A DNA stretch of 64,000 bases from Natronosalvus caseinilyticus (GCF_017357105.1 NZ_CP071596.1:3658001-3722000); one strand, 5' to 3'. Positions 52,067 to 61,855 are shown, numbered from the stretch's first letter. The notes: generated from the letters alone by a model not told the origin. A program made the numbers and translations.

Positions 52067-52121
52067 AGTAGATTCCAACGGTCTATCAGGGAAGATGCTG
52101 TACTAGCTAATAAATGATGGG

Positions 52122-52142
52122 CTTTACCCCGGTATGGTAAAG
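52122..52142. promoter_or_regulatory. Palindromic operator-like site upstream of the E1-alpha gene
   Basis: CTTTACC (52122-52128) and GGTAAAG (52136-52142), perfect 7-bp arms with a 7-nt centre, 56-76 nt upstream of ATG 52066 in the E1-alpha/M28 divergent region. A TTTATTAG TATA-like element (minus strand) lies nearer the gene, about 40-48 nt before ATG. Confidence 0.55.
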
Positions 52143-52288
52143 ATAATTCACCACCTCTTAAAAGTCCACAACGATTCGTCGAGAATCGCCCGGAGATTCG
52201 GGCAATTATTGACGATCCGTCGACCCCGGCTCGTTCCGGACGGCCGGATTCCCAACAGTTAGGCTACCGGGCCGACCTACTCCGGCAC

Positions 52289-53605
52289 ATGTCCACGTGG
52301 ATCGGCGACGTATTCACCAGTGATCGCGGCTGGAACCACCTCGAGGCCCTCGTCGACGTCGGCAACCGCATGGCCGGCTCGTCGGGCGAACGCGAGGCGG
52401 CGGAGCTGACGCGCGACGCGCTCGAGGTCGCCGGCGCTCGAAATGCGAGACTCGAGTCCTTCGCGATCCAGGGCTGGGAACGCGGCTCGAGTGCGGTTCG
52501 AGCGGGTGACCTGGAACTCGACCTCCAGTGCATCGCGCTTCCCCGAAGCCCCTCGGCGTCGGCGACGGCCCCGCTGGTCGACCTCGAGTACGGCCTGCCT
52601 GAGCAGTTCGGAGACGCCGATCTCGAGGGGGCGATCGTCATGGTTCGAAGCGACATTCCGGACTACTACGATCGGTACGTCCACCGCCGCGAGAAGTACT
52701 ACCACGCGGTCGAAAACGGTGCCGCGGGCTTCGTCTACCGCAACCACGTCGAGGGGTGTCTCCCGCCCACGGGAAGCGTCGGCACGCCCGAACGTCCCGT
52801 CGGCGAGATTCCGGCCGTCGGCGTCTCGAGCGAGGTCGGTTCCAGACTGGCTCGGCGGTTCGACGGCGAGGAGATCGAGGTCGCGGTCGAAGCGACGATC
52901 GAGGACGCCGAGAGTCAGAATGTCCACGCCGAACTCGGCCCCGAGACCGACGAGCGCGTGCTGATCACGAGCCACGTCGACGCCCACGACATCGCGGAGG
53001 GTGCCCTCGACAACGGCGCCGGCACCGCGATGGTGGTCGAACTCGCGAACGCCCTCGCCGCCCGCGAGGACGACCTCGAGACGCGCGTCGAGTTCGTCGC
53101 CTACGGCGCCGAGGAAGTCGGCCTCGTCGGGTCGGGCTACCACGCCGACACCGCCGCCCACGACGAAATCAAGGCCGTCGTCAACAACGACGGCGTGGTG
53201 CGCGGGCGGACGCTCTCGCTGACGACCCACGGCTTCGACGCTCTCGACGACGTCGCCGACGAGGTGTCCGACCGCTTCGGCCACCCCATCGAGACGATTC
53301 CCAAACTCGGACCCCACAGCGACCACTGGCCGTTCGTCCGGTGGGGCGTCCCCGGCACCCACGTGATGAGCACGTCCGACGAGGTCGGTCGCGGCTGGGG
53401 CCACACCTTCGCCGACACGTTCGAGAAACTCGAGCAGCGCGACCTCCTCGAGCAGGCCATCCTCCTCACCGAGTACGTCGTCACGCTCGCAAGAGAGGAC
53501 GTGACCACCGAACCGAAGTCGACCGACGAAATCGTCGAGCGACTCGAGGCCGAGGACCTCGCCGAGGGGATGCAGATCACCGGCGACTGGCCCTACGACG
53601 AGTGA
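52289..53605 (+). CDS. M28-family metallopeptidase with PA domain
   Basis: 438 aa. Zinc ligands of the M28 co-catalytic site: His/Asp in SHVDAHDIAEGALDNGAGTA, Glu pair AYGAEEVGLVGSGYHA, Asp in NNDGVVRGRTLSL and His in GHTFADTFEKL. Residues about 100-215 resemble a PA (protease-associated) insert (VENGAAGFVYRNHVEGCLPP). No signal peptide, so an intracellular aminopeptidase is likely. Ends with an acidic tail. Followed after 133 nt by the NAD-kinase-like gene. Confidence 0.9.
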   Translation: MSTWIGDVFTSDRGWNHLEALVDVGNRMAGSSGEREAAELTRDALEVAGARNARLESFAIQGWERGSSAVRAGDLELDLQCIALPRSPSASATAPLVDLEYGLPEQFGDADLEGAIVMVRSDIPDYYDRYVHRREKYYHAVENGAAGFVYRNHVEGCLPPTGSVGTPERPVGEIPAVGVSSEVGSRLARRFDGEEIEVAVEATIEDAESQNVHAELGPETDERVLITSHVDAHDIAEGALDNGAGTAMVVELANALAAREDDLETRVEFVAYGAEEVGLVGSGYHADTAAHDEIKAVVNNDGVVRGRTLSLTTHGFDALDDVADEVSDRFGHPIETIPKLGPHSDHWPFVRWGVPGTHVMSTSDEVGRGWGHTFADTFEKLEQRDLLEQAILLTEYVVTLAREDVTTEPKSTDEIVERLEAEDLAEGMQITGDWPYDE

Positions 53606-53738
53606 CGGCGAGGGTGGTGTGATCGGCGACGCGCTCAGCGACGAGGGCGAGGGCGAGGACGGCGAGAACGGCGACCGCGATGACGGGGGCGACTCACGGA
53701 ACCGCACGTTTTTGGTCGATCCCCGGCAACAGAGTCGT

Positions 53739-54626
53739 ATGGACGAGGACGGGTTGACGCTGGGCGACGCGCCCCGGATTGGGATCGTCGCGGACGACGT
53801 GACGGGTGATTCGACTCGAGCGGCCGGCTCCGGCACGCTCGCCGGCGAGGACGGAGTGACGGACGAGAGCGCAGGGGCAGGGGCTGGCGAACGCGAGGAG
53901 GCACTCGAAGACGCACGCAGCGCACTCGACGGCGCTTTCGAGGTCGTCACCGGAACGCCGAACGAGGTTCGCGACGCCGAACCGGACCTCGTCGTCGCGG
54001 TCGGCGATCACGCGCTCTCGTCGCTCGCCAGGCTCGAGACCGCCGTCGACGCGCCGATCCTCCCCGTGGCGACCAGCGCCGGGGTCGCTCCGGTCGCCCT
54101 GACCGACCTCCAGGAGGCCGTCGATGCTGTCGCTCGCGGCGATGCGACCATCACGCGCCATCCACTGGTCTCGGTCGTCGCCGACGATTCGGTCGTCTCG
54201 AGGGCCGTCTTCGACGTCTCGCTCGTCACCGACGAACCGGCCCAGATCTCGGAGTACAGCGTCCGCAGTCGCGGGAACACGCTCGCGGCGTTCCGTGCGG
54301 ACGGCGTGGTCGCGGCGACGCCGGCCGGAAGCCACGCCTACGCGGCCGCCGCCTCCGGCCCCTCGCTGTCGGCGGCCGTGGACGCGCTCTCGGTGGTCCC
54401 GATCGCTCCGTTCACGACTCGGACGCGCCACTGGGTGGTGCCCGACGACGACCTCACGCTCACCGTCGAGCGCGACGAGGTCGCCGTCTCGCTCTGTGTC
54501 GACGATCGCTGTCTCGGGACGATCGGTGTCGGCGCGGCCGTCTCGATCTGGGTCGATCCCGAACGGAGCTTCGCCTGTCTCGAGACGCCGGTGAGTCGTG
54601 GGCCGTTCGCTGGTCCGCAGCCCTAG
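53739..54626 (+). CDS. NAD kinase-like protein (divergent)
   Basis: 295 aa from ATG 53739. Overall architecture of ATP-NAD kinase: RIGIVADDVTGD at the start, an acidic insertion, DLVVAVGDHALSSLAR where GGDG normally sits, and the C-terminal beta-sandwich with RADGVVAATPAGSHAYAAAA (usual TPxGSTAY) and SVVPIAPFTTRTRHWVVPDD. The substitution of GGDG by VGDH suggests altered catalysis or a sensor role. Haloarchaea carry several such paralogues. It sits between the M28 gene and a membrane protein gene. Confidence 0.72.
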   Translation: MDEDGLTLGDAPRIGIVADDVTGDSTRAAGSGTLAGEDGVTDESAGAGAGEREEALEDARSALDGAFEVVTGTPNEVRDAEPDLVVAVGDHALSSLARLETAVDAPILPVATSAGVAPVALTDLQEAVDAVARGDATITRHPLVSVVADDSVVSRAVFDVSLVTDEPAQISEYSVRSRGNTLAAFRADGVVAATPAGSHAYAAAASGPSLSAAVDALSVVPIAPFTTRTRHWVVPDDDLTLTVERDEVAVSLCVDDRCLGTIGVGAAVSIWVDPERSFACLETPVSRGPFAGPQP

Positions 54627-54756
54627 TCGGCATCGGCCAATCGTGCCATACCGTCCGTAGAAACCTCGTGAATGCTGTTTTCGCCACTCGAGCGCTCTCG
54701 GGAAGTCGCGCGCGACATTGGAAAAATTCTAATGCACGAACCACCGTGTTTCGAGT

Positions 54757-55215
54757 ATGTTATCACCAGCGCTGCTCGGCCCGATCGACGTCCTCGCCGA
54801 GGAGGTCGTCGGCGGCGTCATGCTCATCGAGTTCGTTCTGCTCGGGCTCGTCGTCGCGAACCTGTTCGTTCGCGTGCTCGCCCACCATCGAACCGTCTCC
54901 GCAGCCCAGGACGATGGTCCCGAAGCCGTCTCGAGGCCGGTCATCCTCGACGTGTCGTCGTTCCTGATCGTCCTCGGTGGGTTCTACTACCTGACGGTCG
55001 ACCTCCACCCCGGGGTCATCTTCACCTCACTCGCCATCACCCTGCTCATCGCGGACTTCTTCGAGTTCGAGGCGCGCCTGGTCGAAGCCCGCCAGGAACT
55101 GCCCCTCGAGCGGCCCAAGGCCGCGATGACCGCTTCGGCGGTCGCCCTCGCGTATATCGCCTACCAGTCGCTGTTCTTCCTGCTCGACCCGTTCTGGGAC
55201 TCGGTCGCCTGGTAA
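54757..55215 (+). CDS. Haloarchaeal four-helix membrane protein
   Basis: 152 aa. Hydrophobic segments about 15-42 (VVGGVMLIEFVLLGLVVANL), 67-82, 85-103 and 125-145 (ASAVALAYIAYQSLFFLLDP), with a charged loop (LAHHRTVSAAQDDGPEA) after the first. The remaining loops are very short. The sequence looks like a conserved haloarchaeal family of unknown function. Confidence 0.7.
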   Translation: MLSPALLGPIDVLAEEVVGGVMLIEFVLLGLVVANLFVRVLAHHRTVSAAQDDGPEAVSRPVILDVSSFLIVLGGFYYLTVDLHPGVIFTSLAITLLIADFFEFEARLVEARQELPLERPKAAMTASAVALAYIAYQSLFFLLDPFWDSVAW

Positions 55216-55417
55216 GCCGTAAGCCCGTCCCGGAATCGGCGTCTACGTGTCGATTCCGCCCTCGATTCGCCATCGACGAGCGCCTGGTTTTGCGGCTCCC
55301 CGTTCTCGGTAGGTCCACCTCGAGTAGCCGCGGAAGTACTCGAGTGCCGCACGGCCCCCGAAGATCGCTCAGAGATCGTTTCAGCTAGCTCGCTCAGAGC
55401 CCGTCCCCTGTCTCTCC

Positions 55418-56194
55418 TCAGAAACCGTTCCGGATCCGCGCTTCGGCAGCCTCGAGCGCCGCGTCCGCGTCGAAGTCGGCGACGATGGCCTCGAGCGTCG
55501 CCTCGTCGGCGTCGGCCAACTCCCTCGCGTGGGCGGTGATATTCGGCACCGCCCGGACGATGTTGTCGACGATCGGGACGTCAGCCACACGCGGCGACCG
55601 CGAGAGCGGGTTCAGGTCGATGACGATCTCCGTCTTCCCCATCGCGTCGAGGGCTTCCGCCCGGTCCCCGTCCTCGAGCGGGACGAGGACCACGTCGGCC
55701 GCGTAGATCCCGTCGGCGTCGACCTTCGCCCGTTCGTGCTCGAGGCCCGGGATGTGGGCGTCCGCCTCGATCCCCTTGACGTCCTCGGCACCGTGCTCAC
55801 GGAGGTGGCCCGCGATGGCGTCGATGCGCTCGGGCGTCCGGTTGAAGAGGTTGACCTCGAGGTCTGCATCGACGGCGTCGGCGAGGGCGATCATCTCGGC
55901 GGGGACGAGCGCCGCGACGTTGCCGTTGATCGAGAGCACCGGACGGTCGGCCAGCAGGAGGTGGGCCGCGGCCACTCGTTCGGCGTCGTCGGCACTCGGG
56001 ATGGTCTCCTCGCCCAGGAGGTAGTCGAACGCGCTTCCGCGCCCCTCGGCGTGCATGCCCTGGAGGTGGGTGATTCCCTTCTCGACGCCGCGTTCGATTC
56101 GGTGCCGGGTCACCAGGTCGGTGTACCGGGGGTGGTCCGCGGGGATCTCCGACTCGTCTTCGACCTCCGCCGGGACGGTCTCGTGGTCGCTCAC
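55418..56194 (-). CDS. 4-phosphopantoate--beta-alanine ligase (archaeal phosphopantothenate synthetase)
   Basis: 258 aa with a GTG start at 56194 (frame open to 56308, but this start gives the family length). Condenses 4-phosphopantoate with beta-alanine in archaeal coenzyme A synthesis. Signature: IPADHPRYTDLVTRHRIERG, EKGITHLQGMHAEGRGSAFD, RPVLSINGNVAALVPAEMIA, IPGLEHERAKVDADGIYAAD, VVLVPLEDGDRAEALDAMGK and DLNPLSRSPRVADVPIVDNI. Pantoate kinase, which makes its substrate, is encoded 4.6 kb away (60785-61612), also on the minus strand. Confidence 0.93.
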   Translation of the reverse strand: MSDHETVPAEVEDESEIPADHPRYTDLVTRHRIERGVEKGITHLQGMHAEGRGSAFDYLLGEETIPSADDAERVAAAHLLLADRPVLSINGNVAALVPAEMIALADAVDADLEVNLFNRTPERIDAIAGHLREHGAEDVKGIEADAHIPGLEHERAKVDADGIYAADVVLVPLEDGDRAEALDAMGKTEIVIDLNPLSRSPRVADVPIVDNIVRAVPNITAHARELADADEATLEAIVADFDADAALEAAEARIRNGF

Positions 56195-56337
56195 ACCGGT
56201 CACCTCGAGTGGGTCGGACAAAAACGACGCGATTGCGGGCTTCGAGTGGGGTCGATACCGCCACGAACGCCGGCCCGGATCGGGTGAACGGTGAACGGAG
56301 GCCACCATTTATGCCGCCCTGCGCCGTCTCGAGGCAC

Positions 56338-57303
56338 ATGCGTGCCGTACGACTCGACACCCACGGTGGACCGGACGTCCTCGAAGTAGTCGACGCCGAT
56401 CGTCCCGACCCGGAGAGCGACGAACTCCTCCTCGAGGTCGCCGCGGCGGGCGTCAACCCCGTCGACACCTACTTCCGGGACGGTTCCTACGAACCCGTCT
56501 CCCTGCCGTTTACGCCCGGCGTGGACGTCTCGGGAACCGTCGTCGAGACCGGCGACGGCGTCGAGGGCTTCGAACCCGGCGACCGGGTCTTCGGGACCGG
56601 GATCGGCAACGCGACGGCCCAGGGGAGCTACGCCGAGTACGCCACGATTCCGACCGATCGCGTCGTCCACCTGCCCGACGGTGTCGACGCCATCCAGGCG
56701 GGCGCGGCCGGCGTCGTCGCCGTCACCGCCTGGCGAGCTCTGATCGATCACGCCGCCCTCGATCCCGCCGAGTACTGCCTCGTCCACGGCGGCTCTGGCG
56801 GCGTCGGGCACGCCGCCGTCCAGATCGCCGCCGCGGTGAGCGCCCGCGTCCTCACGACCGCGAGCCCCGACTACCACAGCGCCCTGGCCGACCTCGGTGC
56901 CGAGACGGTTTTCGATTACGGCCGGGATAACCTCGCCGACGCCGTCCTCGAGGCCAGCGACGGCGGCGTCGACGCGATTCTCGACCACCGCCTCGACGAG
57001 TATCTCCAGTTCGACGCCGACGTGGCAGCGACCGGGGCACGGGTGGTCGGCATCGGGGAGAACAGCCCCGACCCCGGCTTCACGAACGATGGCGCCGCCC
57101 GCTCGAAGGACGTCAACTACCAGTTCATGAGTATGTTCAACACGCCCGACCTCCGCGTGCCGCTTCGCGGGGTCGCCCACCTCCTCGAGTCGGACAATCT
57201 GTCGATCGAGATCGCCGAGACGTACGGGCTCGAGGCGGCCGGCGAGGCCCAGCGGGCCGTGATGGAAGACAGCGTGTTCGGGAAACTCGTGATCGTGCCG
57301 TAA
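56338..57303 (+). CDS. NADPH:quinone oxidoreductase-like MDR protein
   Basis: 321 aa from ATG 56338 (ATG 56311 adds nine residues). Medium-chain reductase without structural zinc cysteines: GroES-like VRLDTHGGPDVLEVVDADRP, VNPVDTYFRDGSYEP, FTPGVDVSGTVVETGDGVEG; Rossmann CLVHGGSGGVGHAAVQIAAA with the nucleotide-binding AxxGxxG-type turn. A small family resembling zeta-crystallin quinone reductases; the physiological quinone is unknown. Divergent from the phosphopantoate-beta-alanine ligase gene. Confidence 0.9.
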   Translation: MRAVRLDTHGGPDVLEVVDADRPDPESDELLLEVAAAGVNPVDTYFRDGSYEPVSLPFTPGVDVSGTVVETGDGVEGFEPGDRVFGTGIGNATAQGSYAEYATIPTDRVVHLPDGVDAIQAGAAGVVAVTAWRALIDHAALDPAEYCLVHGGSGGVGHAAVQIAAAVSARVLTTASPDYHSALADLGAETVFDYGRDNLADAVLEASDGGVDAILDHRLDEYLQFDADVAATGARVVGIGENSPDPGFTNDGAARSKDVNYQFMSMFNTPDLRVPLRGVAHLLESDNLSIEIAETYGLEAAGEAQRAVMEDSVFGKLVIVP

Positions 57304-57418
57304 GCCGTCGCTCGTTTTCGTTCTTCATCTCGACCGGCGACCGTATCCCCCTCGAGCGAACCGAACGCTCCGAACGGAGAATTCCCAGTAAAACGAAATC
57401 TGACTCAGCGACCGGCGA

Positions 57419-60322
57419 TCACTCGGTGAACGTGATCCAGCCCTCGGGTGCGTGCGATTTCACCGCCATCATCGCCTCCCGAGCGTCGGTGCGGTGCTCG
57501 TAGCTCTGGGTGCTCTCGGCCAATACGTCGCCGTAGGTGTCGATCAGCCGCCAGACCCAGCCGTCCTCCGCGCGGTGGAGTTCGAACGAAACGCTGTCGA
57601 TCTCGAGGATGCTCGCGTTCGCGATCAGCCCGCGAACGTCCTCGAGTGCCGCCTGGGCGGTCTCGCTCGAGGCGTGGCCTTCCGACCCGACCGCGACGGT
57701 CCGTCCGTTCTCGTCGATCAGCCGCCAGCGCCACCGTCCGTCCTCGTCGGCGAACAGTTCGAAGGAAGCGACGTCGAAGTCGACGCGACCGGCGATGGGT
57801 GCCCGTCGCCTGACCTCGTCGACGACGGCCATCGCGTCCGCTTTGGTGCGCTCGGTCTCGACGGCGCTCGCGAGTACCTCCCGATCGGCATCGATGAGTT
57901 CCCAGGCCCAGCCGTCGTCGTCGGTCAATCGGATGGCCGCCGTGTCGATGGTAAAGATCGGCGCGTCGTCCGCACGCGCTTTCAGGCCCTTGACGGCGGA
58001 CATCACGCGACCGCGCGAGTCGTACGTTCGAGTGGCGTCGGTGACGACCGTTCGCTCGCGGTCGAGGAGCCGCCAGCGCCACTCGCCGCTCCCGCTGCCG
58101 TACAACTGGACGGAGACGTCGCCGACCGTCGTGGATTGTCCGTTCGCCGCCGTCTCGCGGACGTCGTCGATCGCCCGCTCGAGTTCGTCGCGAGTCGAGG
58201 TCTCTTCGGCGGACACGGCAACGGTTTCGCCCGAGGGAAGCACGAATCGCCACTGCCAGTCCTGGTCGGCGTAGGTCTGGAAGATAGCGTCGTCCATAGT
58301 CCGGACGCTCGAGTCGAGGTGGGCGAGCAGGCGCTCCATGGCCTCTTTGGCCGCCGCCCGCGTCGGGTGGCTGGCCGGGTCTTCTGCGACCATTTTGCCG
58401 GCCTCGTCGATCAGCCGCCAGCCCCACTCGCCGTCTTCAGTGAAGATTTCGAACGCGGCCGTGTCGATCTCGAGGAGTTCGGCCTCGGGCGCCTGCTCTT
58501 TGAGCGTCATCATGGCCTCGGCAGCGTCCCCGCGGGAGGTGTGTTCCTCCCCGGAGTCGGCGAGCACGTTGCCGTCCTCGTCGATCAGTCGCCAGCGCCA
58601 TTCGCCGAAGTCGGCCTCGTAGACCTGGAACGCCGCGTTCTCGAACTCGATGAGGTCGGCCTCGCTGGCCTGCTGGCGGACGCGCTCGATGGCGTCCTCG
58701 GCGGCGTCCTCACCGACGTGGGTCTCGGTGCTGGCTGCGATGACCTCCCGGCCCTCCGTGACGAGGCGCCAGTGCCAGTCCTGGGTCACCGACGGTTCGT
58801 CGGTGCCGGTCGATTCGTCGTCGGCTCCGGTGTCGTCCGCCCCGGTGTCGGCGGTGTCCACGGGTTGCAGTTCGCCACCGTCCGCGGCGGCCATTCGCTG
58901 GGTCGGATAGATCTCGTACTCGGCGTCGTCGATCTCCACGACGGACGCGGCCGTCGCGTGGTCGGCGAACGCGGTGGTCTCCTCGGTGGTCGCCGCTTCG
59001 CTCCCGTGGGCCGATGGGCTGTGTGCGACGACGTGTTCGTTCTCGTCGACCAGCCGCCAGTTCCAGCCGTCTTCGGCCTCAGATTCGTAGCACTCGTAGG
59101 TCGGCTCGCTCGCGACAGTCACCGACGCCGACTCGAGTACCGAGAGGAGCGCCTCGACGGCGTCCTCCGCGGCGCGCCTGGTCTCGAAGTCGGTCGTCGA
59201 CCGGGCCAGTTCCTCGTCGGCCTCGTCGACGAACCGCCAGGTCCAGCCGTCGACTTCCTCGAGGAGTTCGACGCCGACGTGGTCGACGTCGAGCAGTCGT
59301 GCCCGGTCGAACCGCTCGGCGAACGTCTGGGCTGCCGCTTCGGCCCGGTCCATCGACGCGTGGCCCTCCTCGCTCTCGGCCAGGGGACGCCGGTCGTCGT
59401 CGAGCAGCTGCCAGTACCACTGGTCGCGCCGTTCGGTGTAGGTGAAGGCTGCCCCCTCGATTTCGATTACGTCCGCGCCCGGGCCGCGATCCTTGAGGAA
59501 GCTCACCGACTGTTCGGCGTCGTCGCGTCGGTCGAACTCGCTCGCGCAGCTCCCCACGACGCTCCCGTCGTCTCGAGCCAGCGTCCACTGCCAAGTTCCC
59601 TCGCGGTCCTCGTGGAGGCGAAACGCCGAGGTCGTCAGCTCCATCAGGCCGGCCGAGCCGATCTGGGACTTGACGTTCTCGATGCCCGACTCCGTCTCCG
59701 GGCGGGTGACCGCGCTGGATACGCTCTCGGCGAGCGCCTCGAGGTGGAGCACGTGCCACTTCCAGTCGCCCTCCTCGTCGCGGAAGACGGCGAACTGGGC
59801 GCCCTCGAGGGAGTCGCCGGTCATGATTGGGGGCTCTTCCGTCGCACCCTCTTCCGCGACGAACATCCCCTTGCGCCCGGTGACGATGGGGACGAGTGCG
59901 GTTACGCCGGCGATGATCGCGATGCCGGTCGCGTAGAGACCGACGACTTCGACGGTCAGTTCGCGGCCATGTGAGTACCAGTGGTCGGGATAGACGGCAC
60001 CGAAGGATGCGGCGCCCGCCAGTGCGATGAAGAGGCCGACGACGCTCGCCTGAATCCCCCGTCTCCGGACGGGTAACAGGAGCACGATGCCGAAGAGACA
60101 GAGCGCGAGGCCGATGGCGGCCAGGACGCCCGAGACGCGGAACTCGAACTGGGCGACCTGTCCCGTGTAGCCGACCACGAAGACGATGACGCCGACTGCG
60201 CCGAGGAGATAGCCGGCGATAAACACCCAGAATCCATACACGTCCTTCGGTGAATCGGGCTCGCCGACGTAGTGTTCGTACAGTCGAAACAAATTTTGGT
60301 GAAAGTCACTGAAAGACGACAT
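57419..60322 (-). CDS. Membrane protein with about 13 DUF1508 (YegP/HVO_2922-type) repeats
   Basis: 967 aa from ATG 60322 (a start at 60376 is possible). Four helices near the N-terminus (FWVFIAGYLLGAVGVIVFVV, then VLAAIGLALCLFGIVLLLPV, VVGLFIALAGAASFGAVYP, VVGLYATGIAIIAGVTALVP), then a soluble part of about 800 residues made of tandem 50-70-residue units. Each carries a WxW-type core (DWKWHVL, TWQWTLA, QWYWQLL, GWTWRFV, GWNWRLV, DWHWRLV, EWRWRLI, EWGWRLI, DWQWRFV, EWRWRLL, GWAWELI, RWRWRLI, GWVWRLI). These match DUF1508, which is usually one or two copies per protein. Biochemical role unknown. Confidence 0.85.
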   Translation of the reverse strand: MSSFSDFHQNLFRLYEHYVGEPDSPKDVYGFWVFIAGYLLGAVGVIVFVVGYTGQVAQFEFRVSGVLAAIGLALCLFGIVLLLPVRRRGIQASVVGLFIALAGAASFGAVYPDHWYSHGRELTVEVVGLYATGIAIIAGVTALVPIVTGRKGMFVAEEGATEEPPIMTGDSLEGAQFAVFRDEEGDWKWHVLHLEALAESVSSAVTRPETESGIENVKSQIGSAGLMELTTSAFRLHEDREGTWQWTLARDDGSVVGSCASEFDRRDDAEQSVSFLKDRGPGADVIEIEGAAFTYTERRDQWYWQLLDDDRRPLAESEEGHASMDRAEAAAQTFAERFDRARLLDVDHVGVELLEEVDGWTWRFVDEADEELARSTTDFETRRAAEDAVEALLSVLESASVTVASEPTYECYESEAEDGWNWRLVDENEHVVAHSPSAHGSEAATTEETTAFADHATAASVVEIDDAEYEIYPTQRMAAADGGELQPVDTADTGADDTGADDESTGTDEPSVTQDWHWRLVTEGREVIAASTETHVGEDAAEDAIERVRQQASEADLIEFENAAFQVYEADFGEWRWRLIDEDGNVLADSGEEHTSRGDAAEAMMTLKEQAPEAELLEIDTAAFEIFTEDGEWGWRLIDEAGKMVAEDPASHPTRAAAKEAMERLLAHLDSSVRTMDDAIFQTYADQDWQWRFVLPSGETVAVSAEETSTRDELERAIDDVRETAANGQSTTVGDVSVQLYGSGSGEWRWRLLDRERTVVTDATRTYDSRGRVMSAVKGLKARADDAPIFTIDTAAIRLTDDDGWAWELIDADREVLASAVETERTKADAMAVVDEVRRRAPIAGRVDFDVASFELFADEDGRWRWRLIDENGRTVAVGSEGHASSETAQAALEDVRGLIANASILEIDSVSFELHRAEDGWVWRLIDTYGDVLAESTQSYEHRTDAREAMMAVKSHAPEGWITFTE

Positions 60323-60784
60323 TCTGAAACTCGAGTGCATCACCACACTCAACCATAATAAACTTCTGGCTACCAATAACTGGGATTACATATTCGGAAA
60401 CCGACGGACGGCGCGACCCTGGACGGTTCGGAATTGGTCTCCCACCGATTCGGTCGGAGCCGTCACGGCGACCGGAGACGCCATAGACGACATAGACGAC
60501 GCGGCCGGAACCGCACCGTCGAGCGACGCGGCCACACGGACGACACAGCTCGACCGGGCGAGCCCGTCGATTGCGGCCTCGAGTATCGGAGAAAATACTG
60601 GGAACTGATAGCTTCAGCCGTTACTTAAGCAGTCGCCGTTTCTCTATGCCGTTCCTGAGTCGGGTGGTCTCGCATCGGTGGGCGACGTGCCCGAGGGTCA
60701 AGATGGTATCGGTGAACGGAATCCATCTCGAGATGAAATCAAAGAACGAACCACTCTCGAGACGCCTTCAATGACCGCAATCCG
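60323..60784. other. Gene-free region between DUF1508-repeat and pantoate kinase genes
   Basis: 462 nt. The first 50 nt (AT-rich, AACCATAATAAAC) are the probable promoter zone of the repeat protein on the minus strand. The rest shows only short chance frames and no RNA-like structure that I can identify. Confidence 0.5.
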
Positions 60785-61612
60785 TCACTTCAGTACGGCA
60801 CCGGCCGAGTGGGTCCCACACACCGACGGCTCGTACCCCGCGTCGGAGAGGCCGGTCCCCAGCGCAAACACCGTGTTGCCGAGCATCGCCATCGACGCCT
60901 GACCCTCGACGGCCGCGACGTCCTCGAGGACCTCGCGCACCTCGTCGGTGAGCAGTCCCGCCTCGCGGGCGAATCGACGGGACGCGTAGATGAACGACGT
61001 GAGCGTCGGTTCGTCGACGACCAGCGAAAGCGCCTCCTGCCCGGCCGCCGACAGCACGTCCGTGTCACCCGTGATGACGTCCGCCGTCGACAGTCCACCG
61101 AACGAGAGGTATTCTACGCGTGCCCGTGCGGGAATCGCGTCCAGGACGTTGTGGGCTGGCGCGCCAGGCTCGAGCCGAATCGGAATCCCTCCGTGGGCCT
61201 GGGCGACGACGTCACCGAGTCCGGTCCCGGCCTGGACCTCCGCGCCGTGGGCGATCGTCACCAGTTCGTTGTACGAGAGGCGTCGATCGAAGACGTAATT
61301 GGCGGCCAGCGCCGCACCCAGCGCCGTCGCCCCGGAGATACCGAACCCGGATCCGAGCGGGAGCGAGGACTCGACGTCGACTCGCGCTGGCGCCTCGAGC
61401 GTTTCGAGCACCGTGTAGACGGGTTCGATGTCGACGCGCTCGCCCTCGAGGGAAATGGCCGGGTCGTCGGCCCGTGTCACCGTCACGTCGACCCCGTCGG
61501 TCAACGTCAGCCCCGCGCCTCGAGAGCCGGCTTTCGTCGGGTCGTCGTCCGGGTGGGCACTGAAAAAGCCGGTGATGTGGCCGGGAACGAACGCCGTCGC
61601 CTCCTCGCGCAT
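60785..61612 (-). CDS. Pantoate kinase (GHMP superfamily)
   Basis: 275 aa from ATG 61612; a frame open to 62089 crosses the opposite-strand gene. Archaeal PoK phosphorylates pantoate with ATP. GHMP features: FVPGHITGFFSAHPDDDPTK, ADD/GER loop, SSLPLGSGFGISGATALGAA (phosphate-binding loop), AEVQAGTGLGDVVAQAHGGI and a final CGTHSAGAVLK. With the phosphopantoate-beta-alanine ligase at 55418 it covers the archaeal replacement for bacterial pantothenate synthetase/kinase. Confidence 0.9.
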   Translation of the reverse strand: MREEATAFVPGHITGFFSAHPDDDPTKAGSRGAGLTLTDGVDVTVTRADDPAISLEGERVDIEPVYTVLETLEAPARVDVESSLPLGSGFGISGATALGAALAANYVFDRRLSYNELVTIAHGAEVQAGTGLGDVVAQAHGGIPIRLEPGAPAHNVLDAIPARARVEYLSFGGLSTADVITGDTDVLSAAGQEALSLVVDEPTLTSFIYASRRFAREAGLLTDEVREVLEDVAAVEGQASMAMLGNTVFALGTGLSDAGYEPSVCGTHSAGAVLK

Positions 61613-61855
61613 ACGGTCGTCGTTTCGGCCCGGCGGATATAACGTTGAAGATTCTGCCCAACGGGAGCCGTTCCGGCAAACACATGGGCGTGGCTTTTCC
61701 GTCCCGAGCACCCAGTACCGGTAGACGACTGGGCGAGTTGCCTCGCTTCCGGGAGAGGGGAAACGTCGCCGCGACCGGGCCGACATTCGAACCCCCAACC
61801 TCGAGCCCCGAGCCCCGAACCTTGAACCGGGCAATATGTCCAGCCGCCCCTCACG

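Noticed and set aside
57452-59974. 840-codon plus-strand open frame
   Set aside because: Antisense to the DUF1508-repeat gene; GC-rich haloarchaeal DNA leaves long empty frames. The minus strand has clear domains, this frame has none.
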